Below are positions 10,401 to 21,640 of a stretch of 64,000 nt of DNA, piece after piece. A program made the translations under genes and the position numbers. This stretch comes from Isoetes taiwanensis (Eukaryota; Streptophyta; Lycopodiopsida; Isoetales; Isoetaceae), in NCBI GenBank assembly GCA_021234155.1, contig JAJEKV010000011.1:434001-498000 (forward strand), written 5' to 3'. Under the pieces are notes generated by a model. It did no database searches, was not told the DNA's origin, and was given only the letters and a program-made list of their open reading frames with translations. Position 1 is the stretch's first letter. Each line of letters opens with the position of its first letter.

Positions 10401-11395
10401 TACAATGGTATATACCTTGTATTCGTCGCTTCTCGATTGCCCTTTTCCTGCTGGTGCTGGTTTGCCGCACTCCTGGTATTGCCTATGCAGGTGGTGTATT
10501 TGATCTGCGTAGGGTTCCTTTAACACCGTCCTGGCTACGATGTCATTGACATCCACACTGAGCTGAAGAAGGTCCAAGTCACTCAGTTCTCCAGAAAGAA
10601 CTCTTCAGATTCTATAAGTGTAAATCTTTCTGAGTTCTATTCTGGCATTTTCTGTCCCCAACTTCTGACACACGAGCTGAGCGGTTGAGACAGAATGGTT
10701 GCCATTGATGATGTAGAACCTCCTACCAACCAGGTCAGATTCTTGTGACCATGGTACGAGCACTGCTTTGTATCTGGATCAAAGGGCACCACATCTGCCG
10801 GCGTAAAGACTGGATGGGGATCTTCGGCAAATGACTTGCACAGTTTCCTAACATGTTCAGGATTTACAACTCTAGCCGTCATGTTAGGAGGTGCCTCTTC
10901 CATATCCCAGATGGATATTTTTCTTATATATGTCACACCTAGAGGAAACATGTGACCGTGCTGCTGTATTTTTTTTAGAGTTTCTTTTGCCAACTCCTCC
11001 TCGGCATCACGGTCCATCTTCAGCTCCGAAGGCACAACCAGACTTTCCATTTTCTTCTGCTTTCTGACCCTCATCTCCTTCTTTGTTTCCCTCTTCCTTT
11101 TAGCCGAAATGCTATCAGCCGTCGAGTCACCGACTTTACCTCTGATGTGGGGAGGATGCTTTAGTATCACTAATGGTTCTCTCTGAATCCTATTTGGCCG
11201 GGGACCTGATAGGAGAACCGATAGGTGTCCTGATACGAGGAGACTTGGGAGGTGACTTGGGAGGAGACTTGGGATTTTCCTCGTCTTTCTTTTGATTCTC
11301 TTCCTCTTGCTCTGTCCCTTCTATATGGAGTGTTCCTTTCTTTGGTTTGGCTTGCCTAAGGTTTGGCCCTCTCTTCCCATCCTTCTTTGTAATCT

Positions 11396-11860
11396 CACTA
11401 CAAGAGAATGAGCATTTTTTGTCAGAAAAAGCGTCAGATGGCCTTCACAAAATGGGCAAGTGTCCAGACCCTACTGGCTGACGATTTTCCTGACGCTTAT
11501 TTTCTGACGCTTTGTTGTCAGAAAAAGCGTCAGAAAAATTGTCGGTTTTTCTGACGCTTTGTTGTCAGAAAAAGCGTCAGAAAAATCGTCAGTTTTTCTG
11601 ACGATTAAGTGTCATAAAAAGCGTCAGAATAAACGTCGCCTATTCTGACGATAAGCGTCATAAAAAGCGTCAGAATAAACGTCTGCTTGTGTCAAAAAAA
11701 GCGTCAGAACTAACACCAGAAAAAGCGTCACATTATTCGTCGGTATTTGTGTCAGTTTCTTCGTCACCTAAATCGTCAAAATCCTCGTCAGTATTATCGT
11801 TTGGAATTTCGTCAAATAACGCGTCACCTATTCTGGCCAAAAAGTTGGTCACTGTAATCA
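11396..11860. repeat. CACTA terminus with subterminal TGACGC array
   Basis: About 20 copies of CGTCA or TGACG in either orientation within 430 bp, many as GTCAGAAAAAGCGTCAG. In En/Spm-type elements such arrays bind the TnpA protein and bring the two ends together. The terminal pentamer starts at 11396; the three bases before it (TCT) would be half of the expected target duplication. Confidence 0.85.
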
Positions 11861-12009
11861 CTGTTGTTGCTCTTTTTGTTGCTATTGAGATGGGTGCTCA
11901 AGCCATTAAATAAACTTGAAATTTATAAAGCTATAATCACACATTCATTGCAATGGACCAACTGCTAATTCAATGGACCAAATTATGATAGAAAGGATGG
12001 CATTTTATT

Positions 12010-13640
12010 GATATGATAAAATTATTGGAATAATGTACAAGATACAAGCTCGATGCTTTGATATATTGTATAATGTACACCATTATCTACTGGACTTGGG
12101 TTGCCAAGAAATCTCTGGCTTGCTCCTTTTTTCTTAAAAGTTGATGGAGACATGTGAAAATCTGCATGTGGGGATGGTGAAGATGGTGGGGATGTAAGTG
12201 ACACATCAACAGGATCGACATTCGAGAGGCTGCATCAAAGAAAACTCATCTGCATTAGCATATCAAGCAAGCAGTAATTAAAATATCCTTGCAAAAATGG
12301 GACAGTTGATACGAAAATATGGCATAGCTGGAGATACTTCCAAATAAAATTACCTTTGTTAGCATTCTAGATGCCTGTGAGTACCCTTCAACTTCAATTG
12401 TTGGTATGCTGGGCATTTGTCACCGGATGCAACTAATTCAAATAATCGGATACCAACGGCGTGCCTCAAGAATTCCCAAACCTATTATGGTCCAATGCAT
12501 ATTGAGCAGAAAATGAAATTTGCAAATAGGAATTTAAAAAATATAAAATGATAAGAGAAACAGGAAATTAGAAAACTTCAGAATGCGCTAAATACATGCT
12601 GGAAATACCTTCACGGTTGAGAACTTTGAAGCATGTGCACAATATCCTAAAGCAAAAATAGGTTGCTGAAATGGGTCAACTGAAGGCTTCCATGAGATTG
12701 ATGCTGCAGAACACTGACATTTTCCTATTTTCTCTGTTTGCATTCATCACATTGGGAAACTCCGCCTGGGATAATGGAAAATCAGTTAAGCATTTCATGC
12801 AAAGGTTTCACTAAAGGCTCTTAAAAGGATTCACAGAATTTAAACTGTGCATGATAGTAGACATTGGTCAACATATTGAGAAAAGGCATATTCTATACAT
12901 CTCTGTGTTTGCCTTTAGAGCAAGAAAGCAAGCATGTATATAGATAGAACCACCTAGTTTGATTGTTTGGCAGCAAGAAGTTGAAAGTTCACAAAAACAT
13001 ATTGTGACAATCTGCTAACCACTGGTGCCAACAACAACGCATCAAATGAAATTTGAAAGCACATTGAATATGATCTTGATAGTGCCTTTAAAACTTGCAA
13101 AACAATGCACCTGAACATAGAAATTGTCTTCGAAAGGCCTTTAACAAATGACAATACCTTTCTAACTGAACCCTTTGCTCCTGTGTCATGGCCAGATAAT
13201 GTGCAACAATTCTTAACCAAGTACATTGATGCTGGTTATGCTTCAATTCGGCAAAACAGAAAGCTCGTTAAACATACAACAAAATTCGAATGTTAAAACT
13301 CCATCAATTTTTGTCCATTCAATTAAAACGTATCTGCTGTATGCTTCATTATTTGGCATAACACAAATAAGATCGAGTTGGCATTCAAAATTCAACAGGT
13401 GACATGACCATGTTTCCACAAGTATTCTGTCATTTTACACAACAGTGACTTGCAATACATCTAACCACTTTGCTTTATTTAATCCTTTTGTCAGCAATTT
13501 GCTTTGCCATACTTGAAGCAATATTCTATAAGTCTTTGGCTGCTCGGGAATGCATACAGGCACTGGCACTTTGGACTTCAAAAGGGAATCATCTTTTGGG
13601 AAGTCGTCTTCAATAACTTTATAAACATGTACCAAAAGAT
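12010..13640 (-). other. Unrecognised spliced coding fragments inside the CACTA element
   Basis: Several minus-strand stretches look like exons with splice signals. One (about 12710-12610) reads SISWKPSVDPFQQPIFALGY followed by CAHASKFSTVK and a GT donor. The next (about 12495-12410) reads VWEFLRHAVGIRLFELVASG. Others read IPTIEVEGYSQASRMLTK (about 12410-12355) and, with a stop at 12022, SPPSSPSPHADFHMSPSTF. A further frame at 13640-13435 reads IEDDFPKDDSLLKSKVPVPV. The mix suggests captured host exons, perhaps from a WD-repeat type protein (ASKFSTVKVWEF), but I cannot name the gene. Confidence 0.3.
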
Positions 13641-13789
13641 AAAACTTTTGTTTTTTTGCACCTTATGACATAATTATTGTGCCACCAATCTAAGCAATTA
13701 TTTGTCATCTGTATCAGACATAAATATGGAACAACGAAATTAAAATTAGAAGAAAAGAAAGTATGCTTAGCTGGACACAAATATGATCC

Positions 13790-14998
13790 AAGGAAGATTC
13801 CCTGTGACAAATCTTTGACCTTGAGGTTTTCATTTGAATCCAGTAGCAAGTTTTCGGGCTTTGAGACAAAAGGTAAAGACAATTTGTGTCAGTTGAAGAT
13901 CATGTTGAATATCAATGTTGCAAAAACATAATTCTAATGCCTCTGTCATGCCCGCACTTTTCTTCTCGTGAGCAAAACAGAATTGTGTAAATGTTATACT
14001 TAAGTTACAACCATCTTTCAATGCATGCCCAAAGGCAGAGCAATCAACACTACTACACACCTTTTTGGCTAAGACAATGAACATTTATCATGTTTATATT
14101 AGGAATTCAGTGCCGAGAAAAGATTATACCCGTAAGTGCTGCGGTAGAGCGCTCAAACCGTTGCTCTTTGACCTTGAGGTTTTCATTTGAATCCAGTAGC
14201 AAGTTTTCGGGCTTTGAGTCCACAAAAGGTAAAGACAATAAATAAGCTTTTGTACATACTAATGGTCTAAAAATTTGCCATAATATAGCACCAACAGATT
14301 ACCTTGAGATCCCTGCGGATACACACACCTCGCTTTCTGGCGAAAGTCAACAAAGCGTTTATGAGCTGCTGGAAATATTTTCGTGCCTCGTCTTTTGTTA
14401 GCAGACCTTGATGCACCTGTTCATATCATCAACAAATTGATGTGATGTGATGTGATCTTGATTTATCCTATAGAATAATCTGCAGGAAATTGACAACACC
14501 AAAGCATTTAACTCCCTTTGGCATTTAATAGGACTTGTTATCATACATGAACAAAATCCAATGCAAATGTATTTGGAATGAATGAAATCTATGGTGGTGG
14601 ATGATCTCTGCATTCAGAATCGTCTAGATCACTGTTTTTTATGTAGTTTTAAAGTTTCCACTGACAGGTTTACAATTTACAAGAAAAAATATATATACTT
14701 CAAGGCATTATTCTTCAAATAACATCACCTAACATTTGCAATAATGCCAGCATGAAGGTATGAAAAGAGAAAATAGAGCTTGAAAATTCTGCTTTGACAT
14801 TTTTACCTCGTACAATTGTACTACATTTGGATGTTTCACCAGCTTCATAGTGGAAATTTCCCGCTTTATCTGAAAATTGCCGATGATTAGACTCCACAGG
14901 TGTAGAAATCTGCCTTGGATGCATCAAAACATCCTAACAACTATGCAAGTAGCGCGTACCTGTATCTGCTTGGTATCATACATGTTGACTTGTACTTC
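13790..14998 (-). pseudogene. CIPK (SnRK3) protein kinase fragment
   Basis: CIPKs are Ser/Thr kinases activated by CBL calcium sensors. Exon 14869-14807 encodes [20 protein letters not shown], the helix C region of CIPKs. Exon 14413-14303 encodes VHQGLLTKDEARKYFQQLIN followed by RKRGVCIRRDLK, where the catalytic HRD is changed to RRD. The next exon encodes PENLLLDSNENLKVKD (subdomain VIb-VII) and is present twice, at about 14211-14168 and 13858-13813. The intron boundary LK|PENLLLD is in phase. The glycine loop, DFG, activation loop and NAF regulatory domain are missing. With the lost catalytic His, the duplicated exon and the location inside the CACTA element, this is a captured, non-functional fragment. 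Confidence 0.75.
13813..14218. repeat. Duplicated CIPK exon (53-bp identical direct repeat)
   Basis: The 53 bases at 13813-13865 recur unchanged at 14166-14218. They contain the PENLLLDSNENLKVKD exon and its splice acceptor. The flanking intron sequence also shares an ACAAAAGGTAAAGACAA stretch, so the duplication covers the exon and some intron. Confidence 0.9.
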
Positions 14999-15403
14999 TT
15001 AGACACGCACAATAATCTACGTACAAGTTAGTAACAATTTTTTTAAATGTTTTAAACATCTCATTTACAACGTACGCTCTTAAATCAAACACTTCCACAT
15101 CATTGCATAAGCACCAAAATACTTGACATTAAAGGTATAAAAAAGTGGTTCATCACAAGAGCTTGCTTTTAGAGCAATATATAGAGCTGTAGGTTCAGTT
15201 TCAGAAGTTGAAAATTCTGAAATCTTGTACCCGTGTAAAAAAACAGCTCTAATTCATAACAGAGGCTTGAAATTGGAGGTTTTACAGCAGACCTGACTTG
15301 CACTGAACACATCCAAATACCAAGTTTCAGAGCTAGAATTCAATAAAAAACACACAAGTAAATTAAGCGTAGATAGTTACCTGATTTTTTCAGCCCTGCA
15401 AAA

Positions 15404-15904
15404 TTATTTGCCCTTTTGAATGGATCTATACTGGGCAATATTCCTAGCCACAGTGGCTTCCCCAAAGTCTGGACTCAGATTCCGTCCGATGCCTCTACCT
15501 TTCTTCCCTTTCTTTTTGGGAATGGATCCATTGCAATTCTTCTCAGTGGCAACCTTCTTTTTCTTCAAAGTCCCCAACTCCTTTTCCTTTGCTAGAAGAG
15601 TAGCAGATGCAACTTCCTCGAAGATATTTTTGTTCAACAGCCCGTCCTCCATCTCTTGTGCCCAAGGAGGAGTACCATGAGCACCAAGAAGCTGTTGATC
15701 TTCCACCTCCCTCTCGTTTTCTTCCCAATCCACGTCATCTCCAACTACAAGCTGGTGCTCCTCATCAAGATTAACATTTTGCTCCTCTTCAAAATTGACA
15801 TTCTGCAACTCTAGATTCACCTGATCACCATCTCCCAAATCATCTCCTTGTATTTTAGGAGGATCTTCATGCAGCTCTATGTTCTTCATTTTCTCCTGAA
15901 ACAT
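15404..15904 (-). CDS. Acidic-then-basic nuclear-type protein, possible last exon of the TnpA-like gene
   Basis: A clean frame of 166 codons with an ATG. The N-terminal half is very acidic and Asn/Glu-rich (NVNFEEEQNVNLDEEHQLV), the middle has PPWAQEMEDGLLNKNIFEE and a helix (LLAKEKELGTLKKKK), and the C-terminus is a basic nuclear-localisation-like patch (KKKGKKGRGIGRN) ending RNIAQYRSIQKGK. Composition fits a DNA-binding accessory protein of a transposon. No enzymatic motif is visible. It could be an independent small gene or the 3' exon of the gene above. Confidence 0.4.
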   Translation of the reverse strand: MFQEKMKNIELHEDPPKIQGDDLGDGDQVNLELQNVNFEEEQNVNLDEEHQLVVGDDVDWEENEREVEDQQLLGAHGTPPWAQEMEDGLLNKNIFEEVASATLLAKEKELGTLKKKKVATEKNCNGSIPKKKGKKGRGIGRNLSPDFGEATVARNIAQYRSIQKGK

Positions 15905-16906
15905 TTATGGTTAGTATGCACTTATGTGGTATCAAAGCACAAGACTTATGTGGTTGCATTCCACTGTTGCAACCAAAATTTGCTACCCATGCATGTGGAA
16001 GTGCCACTGGCAGTAGTCATTTGGTTAGCTTAGCTATGCGTGATAAATCATAGATGCCCAGAGACATATGCAAGGTTAGTCAAACACAGGCTATAAACAG
16101 TAATAGCCAAGTCAATTTAGATTTGAAATCTACATAAAATTAATTTTATAAGTGCCATAAAATTTTATCTTAATTGGTAACACAAGTGCCACAAAATTAA
16201 TTTATTCTGCAAAAATCCCTTTAGTTTTACCCTTAACATTTAGGTAGCTATATTTTTGCTACCTACCATGTATAGGTTGCCCAAAATGGCTATAAATAGC
16301 CATGGTAACACCCTACGGCATAAAAATTAGATACAAAAATATATTTGTAAGGTTAAGCCATTACTGACCTTAGATGCTTTTTTCCTTGAGTTCCTGCATC
16401 GCAGTTAGTTGAGCTTGATCCCAATCCAAAATCACTTAGAACTTTAAAAATGCCTCTCAACGTTTATTAATTTATTTTAGCCCTCAACTTACCCCTTCTT
16501 ACTCATAGAAGCCTATGGGTCAGAGGCCAAGGCTTTAAACACAATTATGGCTTAAGGAGACTATTCTATCAACTTAATACTACCCCTGTCATTTTCGAGC
16601 CATATGCTAAAGGAATTCAAGGTAAACCTTAAATTAGTCCCAACCACATAACAGGCCATGTGGGTGCTTTGCCATGTGGTCTTACGTTTTGAGGCAAAAG
16701 GCTTCCACGAGGCAAACTGCTTAGGTTTCCACCATTGTAGTCACATTTTGCCACAAATGCATGTGGCTTAAGGAGCATTATCTGCTTGTTAATGCAATTT
16801 AAAGTCAATTATCCTACTCTGCCCCGGAGTCTTAGAACAATTCAGAGTAGGTCTTAGCTTTGTTTAAGCAAAACAAATGGCAAGGTTTTACATACCATTC
16901 CAAGCT
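15905..16906. other. Intron-like, AT-rich, no gene seen
   Basis: Non-coding sequence inside the CACTA element with short internal similarity (TTAGATTTGAAATC; ATAAAATTAATTT) but no array or exon that I can support. Confidence 0.4.
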
Positions 16907-17028
16907 GGAATATGTAGCAAAATAACAGGGGGTTTCTTTTGTATTTTTGTACGTTTTTTCCTAAGGTTTTTATATGATTTCATGGATGTATTTGATGAGG
17001 TATACTAATTAGTATATCTAGAGTGCGC
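16907..17028. repeat. Dispersed repeat R2, copy 1
   Basis: Begins ATATGTAGCAAAATAACAGG and ends near TATCTAGAGTGCGCA. A diverged copy with the same start, the same GGGGGTT run and the same end lies at 27290-27405. Both are in non-coding parts of the CACTA element. Confidence 0.75.
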
Positions 17029-17179
17029 ATACGCTTAAACTAATTTTGATGCTTAATTCTAATGGCTTAGACCCATATGTCATATATTTCTTTATTATAT
17101 TATTGTATTTTCTTGTAGTATCATATTCTGCTCGACATGCAAGCCTCGAGATAACTCATTTTAGGGTTATGTGTTGGGA

Positions 17180-18240
17180 ACTTATTGGCTTCCTTCGGCA
17201 TCCGGCAGCTAGTCAGGCCTCGGCATCAACATTCGAGCATCCAAACTGTCTCCAGAAGAACCGCACCAGCACAGGTGCCCGAACACAGGGATCTCCATCC
17301 CGCCCAACACCAAATTATGTCGGCTCCTTTTTACGGTAAAGCCATGGCAAGCATGTTCTTCCTTCCTAATTCTTTCCGATTTATACAGAGTGCTTAAGCT
17401 ATTGGATCTTTGCTTACAGATTCCAGGTTCTGGTGCTGCAGACTTAATGACAGATACGCTCCCTTGCCATAAATTTCCTTCTTGCAGTTATACAGATCCC
17501 TAAAACATTCCCTTGCTCGAACCCCCCTTGCTTTATAACTCTGGAATCAGGGTTCGAGGTAGATCCGGAGCTAAGCCCTGTTGCTGATTATCTTCAGTTT
17601 GCAAATCCGTCAGTGCATCTGGCTGGATTTTTCAGAGGAGGTCATAACTATGGAGCATTGGAACCTTGGCTATTGTCTTAAGGTGGGGTATGGCAAGATT
17701 CGGTTTTCTCAACAGGTAAAATTATCTGTCTAGCACTATGTTCATGTTGAGGTTCTTGCTCTACAAGGTTCTTGCTCTACAAGAAACCACTGGCTTTGAA
17801 TCATTTCTTATTTTCTCGCTCTGCAATCGGAGCTTTACTCAAACCGTCAAACCATGTATTTGTTGAAAAAAAATACCAGAGCTAGATTTGAAAGAGGCAT
17901 TTTTTTCTAAAGCCTGATGTGAAACTGCCAACAACGGCAAGAGTCTGTGCTTTTAAATGCCCCTGGTTCAGGATGGTCAAGTGACAACTTTTGTGCCTGC
18001 AGGTTTTGGATGAAAATATCAAGAAGGAACTGGACAGGATTATGCTGGAGATGAGGTGGAGAAATCCTACTCAGATGTTGATATTAACGTATGCATCTTA
18101 TATGAATTGTAACACAGTAGTTCGTGGTCTATGTCTAATCCTATTTTTCTCTGCAAAAATGACCAGGTAGATGCAATTTCAACAAGATTTCCAGTAGACA
18201 AAGCAGAGTTGATGCGCTTCTTTCTAAACCTTTACAGTTG
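17180..18240 (+). other. Possible captured exons upstream of the MATH fragment
   Basis: Short plus-strand coding-like stretches, for example ELSPVADYLQFANPSVHLAG near 17570-17635, not assigned to a family. They precede the MATH exons with typical intron-like AT-rich spacers, so they may be exons of the same or another captured gene. Confidence 0.25.
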
Positions 18241-18243
18241 CAG

Positions 18244-18692
18244 GTTTTCAATGGGCGATCTACTTTTATCCAGATGGCAAAAATGCTGAAGATAATTCTT
18301 TATATGTTTCAGTTTTTATAACCCTTGCCAGTGAGGGCACAGATGTGAGGGTGCTTTTTGAGCTTACTCTTTTAGACCAAAGCGGGAAAGGAAAACATAA
18401 GGTTCATAGCCATTTTGATCGCTCTTTAGAAAGCGGTCCTTACACTCTGAAATATAGAGGCAGTATGTGGTGAGCCTCTAACAACCCTTTAGGTAAAGTG
18501 TTGATGATGCCTCTAATTGTCTCATTTACGTTGAGTTTTTATTTAATGTGCAGGGGTTACAAACGTTTCTTTAGGAGGACTGCTATGGAGACATATGATT
18601 TTTTAAAAGATGATAGCCTTGCGATTGTAACATGGGCAATGGCTTGCATGCCAAATAATGGGGTGAACAGGAAGGGGGTGAAGATGCCTTAG
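18244..18692 (+). pseudogene. BTB/POZ-MATH (BPM) gene fragment, MATH domain
   Basis: BPM proteins are substrate adaptors of CUL3 ubiquitin ligases; the MATH domain binds the substrate. Exon 18244-18469 follows an AG acceptor and encodes [20 protein letters not shown], then [20 protein letters not shown] and [20 protein letters not shown], a near-canonical plant MATH domain. A GT donor, a short intron and an AG acceptor lead to exon 18554 onward: GYKRFFRRTAMETYDFLKDD. The frame ends at 18692 where BPMs would continue towards the BTB domain, which is absent. The plus-strand fragment sits inside an intron of the minus-strand TnpA-like gene, so it looks captured by the CACTA element. Confidence 0.8.
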
Positions 18693-18739
18693 GATTTCCA
18701 ATTCTTATGGTTAATTGACAACTGCTTTTTCCATCTTAT

Positions 18740-18960
18740 GAGTTATCATGCAAGAAAAGGCAGCGCTAAGTGGGTGCCTTGTACACATATCATGGTCTAT
18801 TGTGGAAATGGGAAGAACTAAACCATTCTTGGTTCCAGAGTGGCTCAAAGGAGGCACTGGGATTGGTGCAGGGTCAACACATTTTTCCCATCAAGGTACT
18901 TCCAATTTGGCAGATTATGATTCTCAGAGAAATCCAGCACCATATAGACTTTAGGGTATG
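18740..18960 (+). other. Coding-like fragment of unknown family
   Basis: A plus-strand stretch reads KPFLVPEWLKGGTGIGAGST and NLADYDSQRNPAPYRL. It looks like selected protein sequence and follows the MATH fragment, but it does not belong to MATH/BTB proteins. It may be another captured exon. Confidence 0.3.
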
Positions 18961-19180
18961 TATGCAACTTCGAGAAAAAACGAGGATTTAACTGTTTGTT
19001 CATTATTAATAAATTCTATTATTACATGCTAGGTATAATATTATATGTCTAATTCTATGCAATGTTTTCGTTTCCATAATTTGAGCACCTCTAGTTTGTT
19101 AGATTTGTGAGGCAATGATATACCATCCATCATTAAAGTATTAAATAATGTCTATATCTACATCCCTACACCATCCTTAA

Positions 19181-19530
19181 GGCCCCGAAGGGGCCAAAAA
19201 AATTTTTAGTTAACACGAACCATTAAAACACAACTAACATTATTAACACAAACCATTGCATTTGACACATTTAAATTAAAATCCCCCTTAAACCCCCTTT
19301 GGTTTGGGTGCATATTCACACGGGGGGTTACGTAGGGCAGCGAGAGCCTCAAAAAATTTATAATACATGTACAAAATTAACACCATTAAGTATATTCTCC
19401 CAAACCTTATAGTATTTTGCAAACTTTAATATACAGTATACAAAAACTTGTACATGCATACCCCACAAACGAGGATCGCTATGTACGGTCCAGATCTTGG
19501 AATAAAGGGCAAATATGCCAATCCGACATG
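19181..19530 (+). repeat. Dispersed repeat R1, copy 1
   Basis: Starts with the palindrome AAGGCCCCGAAGGGGCC and contains AAATCCCCCTTAAACCCCCT, GGGTGCATATTCACACGGGG and CATACCCCACAAACGAGG. Related copies lie at 29044-29440 (same strand) and 52325-52625 (opposite strand). This copy lacks the right inverted repeat seen at 29 kb. Confidence 0.85.
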
Positions 19531-21171
19531 AGCTTAAAAACTGCAAGCCAGTTCAATGGCCCAAAAAGGAGGTTTGATATCCGAGTCTTGCTACCGGCTA
19601 GACCACTGCCATGATTCAATTAAAGTCCACTGGTAACAAGCGTCCACTTTTATTCATTTGAACTTTATTGTTTTAATCCAACCTTAACACAATAGGGAAC
19701 ACCATAGGGAAGCTGTTTTACCACTGTTATAGCGTTGCAATGTGGTCTCAGAATTAAGGCAAAGATCTACCACCAGGCTTAAAGTAATGGATCAATTCTC
19801 AAATCCAGTAGAGTACTCTATCAAAGTAAATAAAGCAAGAGCATTAAATTTACAGCCCCTATCTTTATTATTTCCAGTCCTGTTGGCCTGAAACAGAATC
19901 TAGAGACCCAACTAAAAGAAATTTGTGCAATTAGGAAAAAAAATGAGACCTACCTTTCTTTGCCTTTTCAGCTGCTTGTTCTTCTTTTCTCCCTTCTTCC
20001 CTATGTAGTCCACACTTTTAAACTACAAACCGCAAGACCCATGTGTCAGACAGGATACAACTCATAATCTAATTAGAAGAAACACTACTTACGTTTCCAG
20101 GAATTCTACCTTCCGCAATCAAAGATTCCCTATACAACTTATATGTTTGCTTGGCTTTGATTTTTTTGATAGTGGTTGCAGAAGGATAGTGCCCCAATCT
20201 CGAAACTAAAAAAGATATAAATCAGGTATAATTAGTTAAACACAAAATTTAAGAATTAAACAAATAGTTTATGAATTAATAAGGTTCTTACATGATCTGC
20301 AAGCATGCCAGAAAAGCCACGTGGTCCCCATCTTTGTTTTTCATCAGCTTTTCGCGCAGCAGCTGCTCTCTTTTGCTGCGTATGATCAGCCTGCGTTTTA
20401 CTTCTAGTTAAGTAATTCCTGTCGCATCATAATAAGCAATTAAAAAACAATACTACTCAAAATCATAATTGACTCAAACAGATTATACTTACTTCCAGCG
20501 ATTGAACGACCGACCAGCTTTATACACAATGTCCCGACCCATTATCCCTGTGCCGAATTTAGATTCCATATGTTTCACTATCTTCTTCTTGACATCCACT
20601 GATATTTGTTTCCACTTCAAGTCAATATCCCGACAATGGAATTTAACTGCATGGCTAAGGGCCATTTTCCACCCTTGGCCATGCTCGTCCATGTGAATAT
20701 CACCTCCGCGAACCATTGTGACCTGCAAATAAGGTGAAAACCATCTACATATTAGTCCACGGAACTAAAATGACAAGCATCTACTACCCAAGCTTTCAAA
20801 AGCATTAGAAAAGAAAAAGAAAAGAGAGAGGGAGACAGAAATCAAACAACCTGGCGCTTCTTGAAAAGTTTTCTAAATGTGACGTACTCATCCTCCTCTT
20901 CACTTGATTCCTCTTCCTCCTCCAGCTCTTCATCCACATCTGTCTCATTCAGAATCTCGTGCTCTTCATCGTCCCCATGAGTATTCGGGGCATTTATAGA
21001 CTTTTGACTGCAAAAAAGAATTATGCATGAATACCCAAACATGATTACATCTCTCCTTCTCCCGAGCAGCATCATAAATGGAAGTCTGCAGAGAATGTTA
21101 CTGAATGGAACAAGGTTACTTCTCTTCTTATTAACTCCATTTAATTCTCTTACAATATTCATTTGACAATT

Positions 21172-21640
21172 TTCAGAAGTTGTCTTCAAATGAGGATATC
21201 TTCAATCACCAGATGTTAAGCACATTCCCAGCCAAAGATCTTCATGGCAAAGTTGTAATGGTCCGGTGCAGATTCCATGTTACATGTTCATTAATGATAT
21301 ATATATGAATTTTTATGTTTAAACCTTGGAGATTCATTTCTGACATGATGTCTTTTTCTTAGCTATCAGATCATATCTCCCGTCATCTTCAGCAAAGAGT
21401 TGAGGTGGCAAATGGAGTTATAGGAGAATAAGTACAAAACCTCATTAAGAATTTTAAGAATAAACAAGTTATTCTTCTGCAAAATCTGAGTTTACAAATA
21501 AGCAATGATATTGGATTTGCAAGGAGCTTAGTTGAGGGCATTGATTATCTGGTGAATGACGATTTCTCTACATCACATAGGATGCTTGCTTCAACTGTTG
21601 GAGCTGCGCGATTTGCCTGGATCTTAAATATAATATGACC
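21172..21640 (+). pseudogene. Phosphoglycerate-kinase-like gene fragment
   Basis: PGK makes 3-phosphoglycerate and ATP from 1,3-bisphosphoglycerate. A first plus-strand stretch (about 21180-21280) reads FPAKDLHGKVVMVRC, like the N-terminal PGK strand (DLKGKxVxVRxD). A second (about 21361-21635) reads LSDHISRHLQQRVEVANGVI, then VILLQNLSLQ, FARSLVEGIDYLVNDDFSTS and HRMLASTVGAARFA, matching the order of PGK (LLLENVRF, FA..LA...D.YVNDAFGTAHR.HAST.G). A TAA interrupts GE-VQNLIKNFKN. Only two pieces of the N-terminal domain are present, and they lie antisense in an intron of the TnpA-like gene. This is a captured fragment, possibly of a divergent PGK paralogue, since Phe-Ser replaces the usual Ala-Phe-Gly. 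Confidence 0.7.

Larger units (their letters stand above)
8827..11395 (-). pseudogene. TE-A gene A, 3' part: ParB-N-like domain plus methyltransferase-like domain
   Basis: Read from 11395 downward: a basic, proline-rich linker (three KSPPKSPPK-type repeats), then a ParB-N-like domain, with VVNPEHVRKLCKSF, VVPFDPDT and, after a frameshift, GRRFYIINGNHSVSTAQLV (the GxHR-type box of ParB). Next comes an exon ending SRSDEYK, a 149-bp GT-AG intron (10267-10415) holding three palindromes, and the long last exon. Near the C-terminus VLDFFLAGAFTRASLQL and VAYEHD resemble motif I of N6/N4 amino-methyltransferases (VLDPFxGSGTT); no DPPY-type motif is clear. The tail is a GETSHGGG repeat. Damage in this copy: a frameshift near 11.2 kb, another near 10.78 kb, and an in-frame TGA at 10605-10607 where Trp is likely. 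A ParB domain followed by a methyltransferase is a phage/bacterial arrangement. The reading frame stops abruptly at the CACTA terminus (11396), and a likely 5' half lies at 32.3-33.2 kb. Confidence 0.55.

Noticed and set aside
11401-11830. Regularly spaced repeats resembling a CRISPR array
   Set aside because: Repeat units are short, irregularly spaced and in both orientations next to a CACTA terminus in a plant genome; they are transposon subterminal repeats.
11689-11913. 74-codon Ser/Val-rich frame with a hydrophobic C-terminus
   Set aside because: The N-terminal two thirds simply read through the GCGTCA subterminal array, with TCN/GTN codons produced by the repeat. No independent coding evidence.
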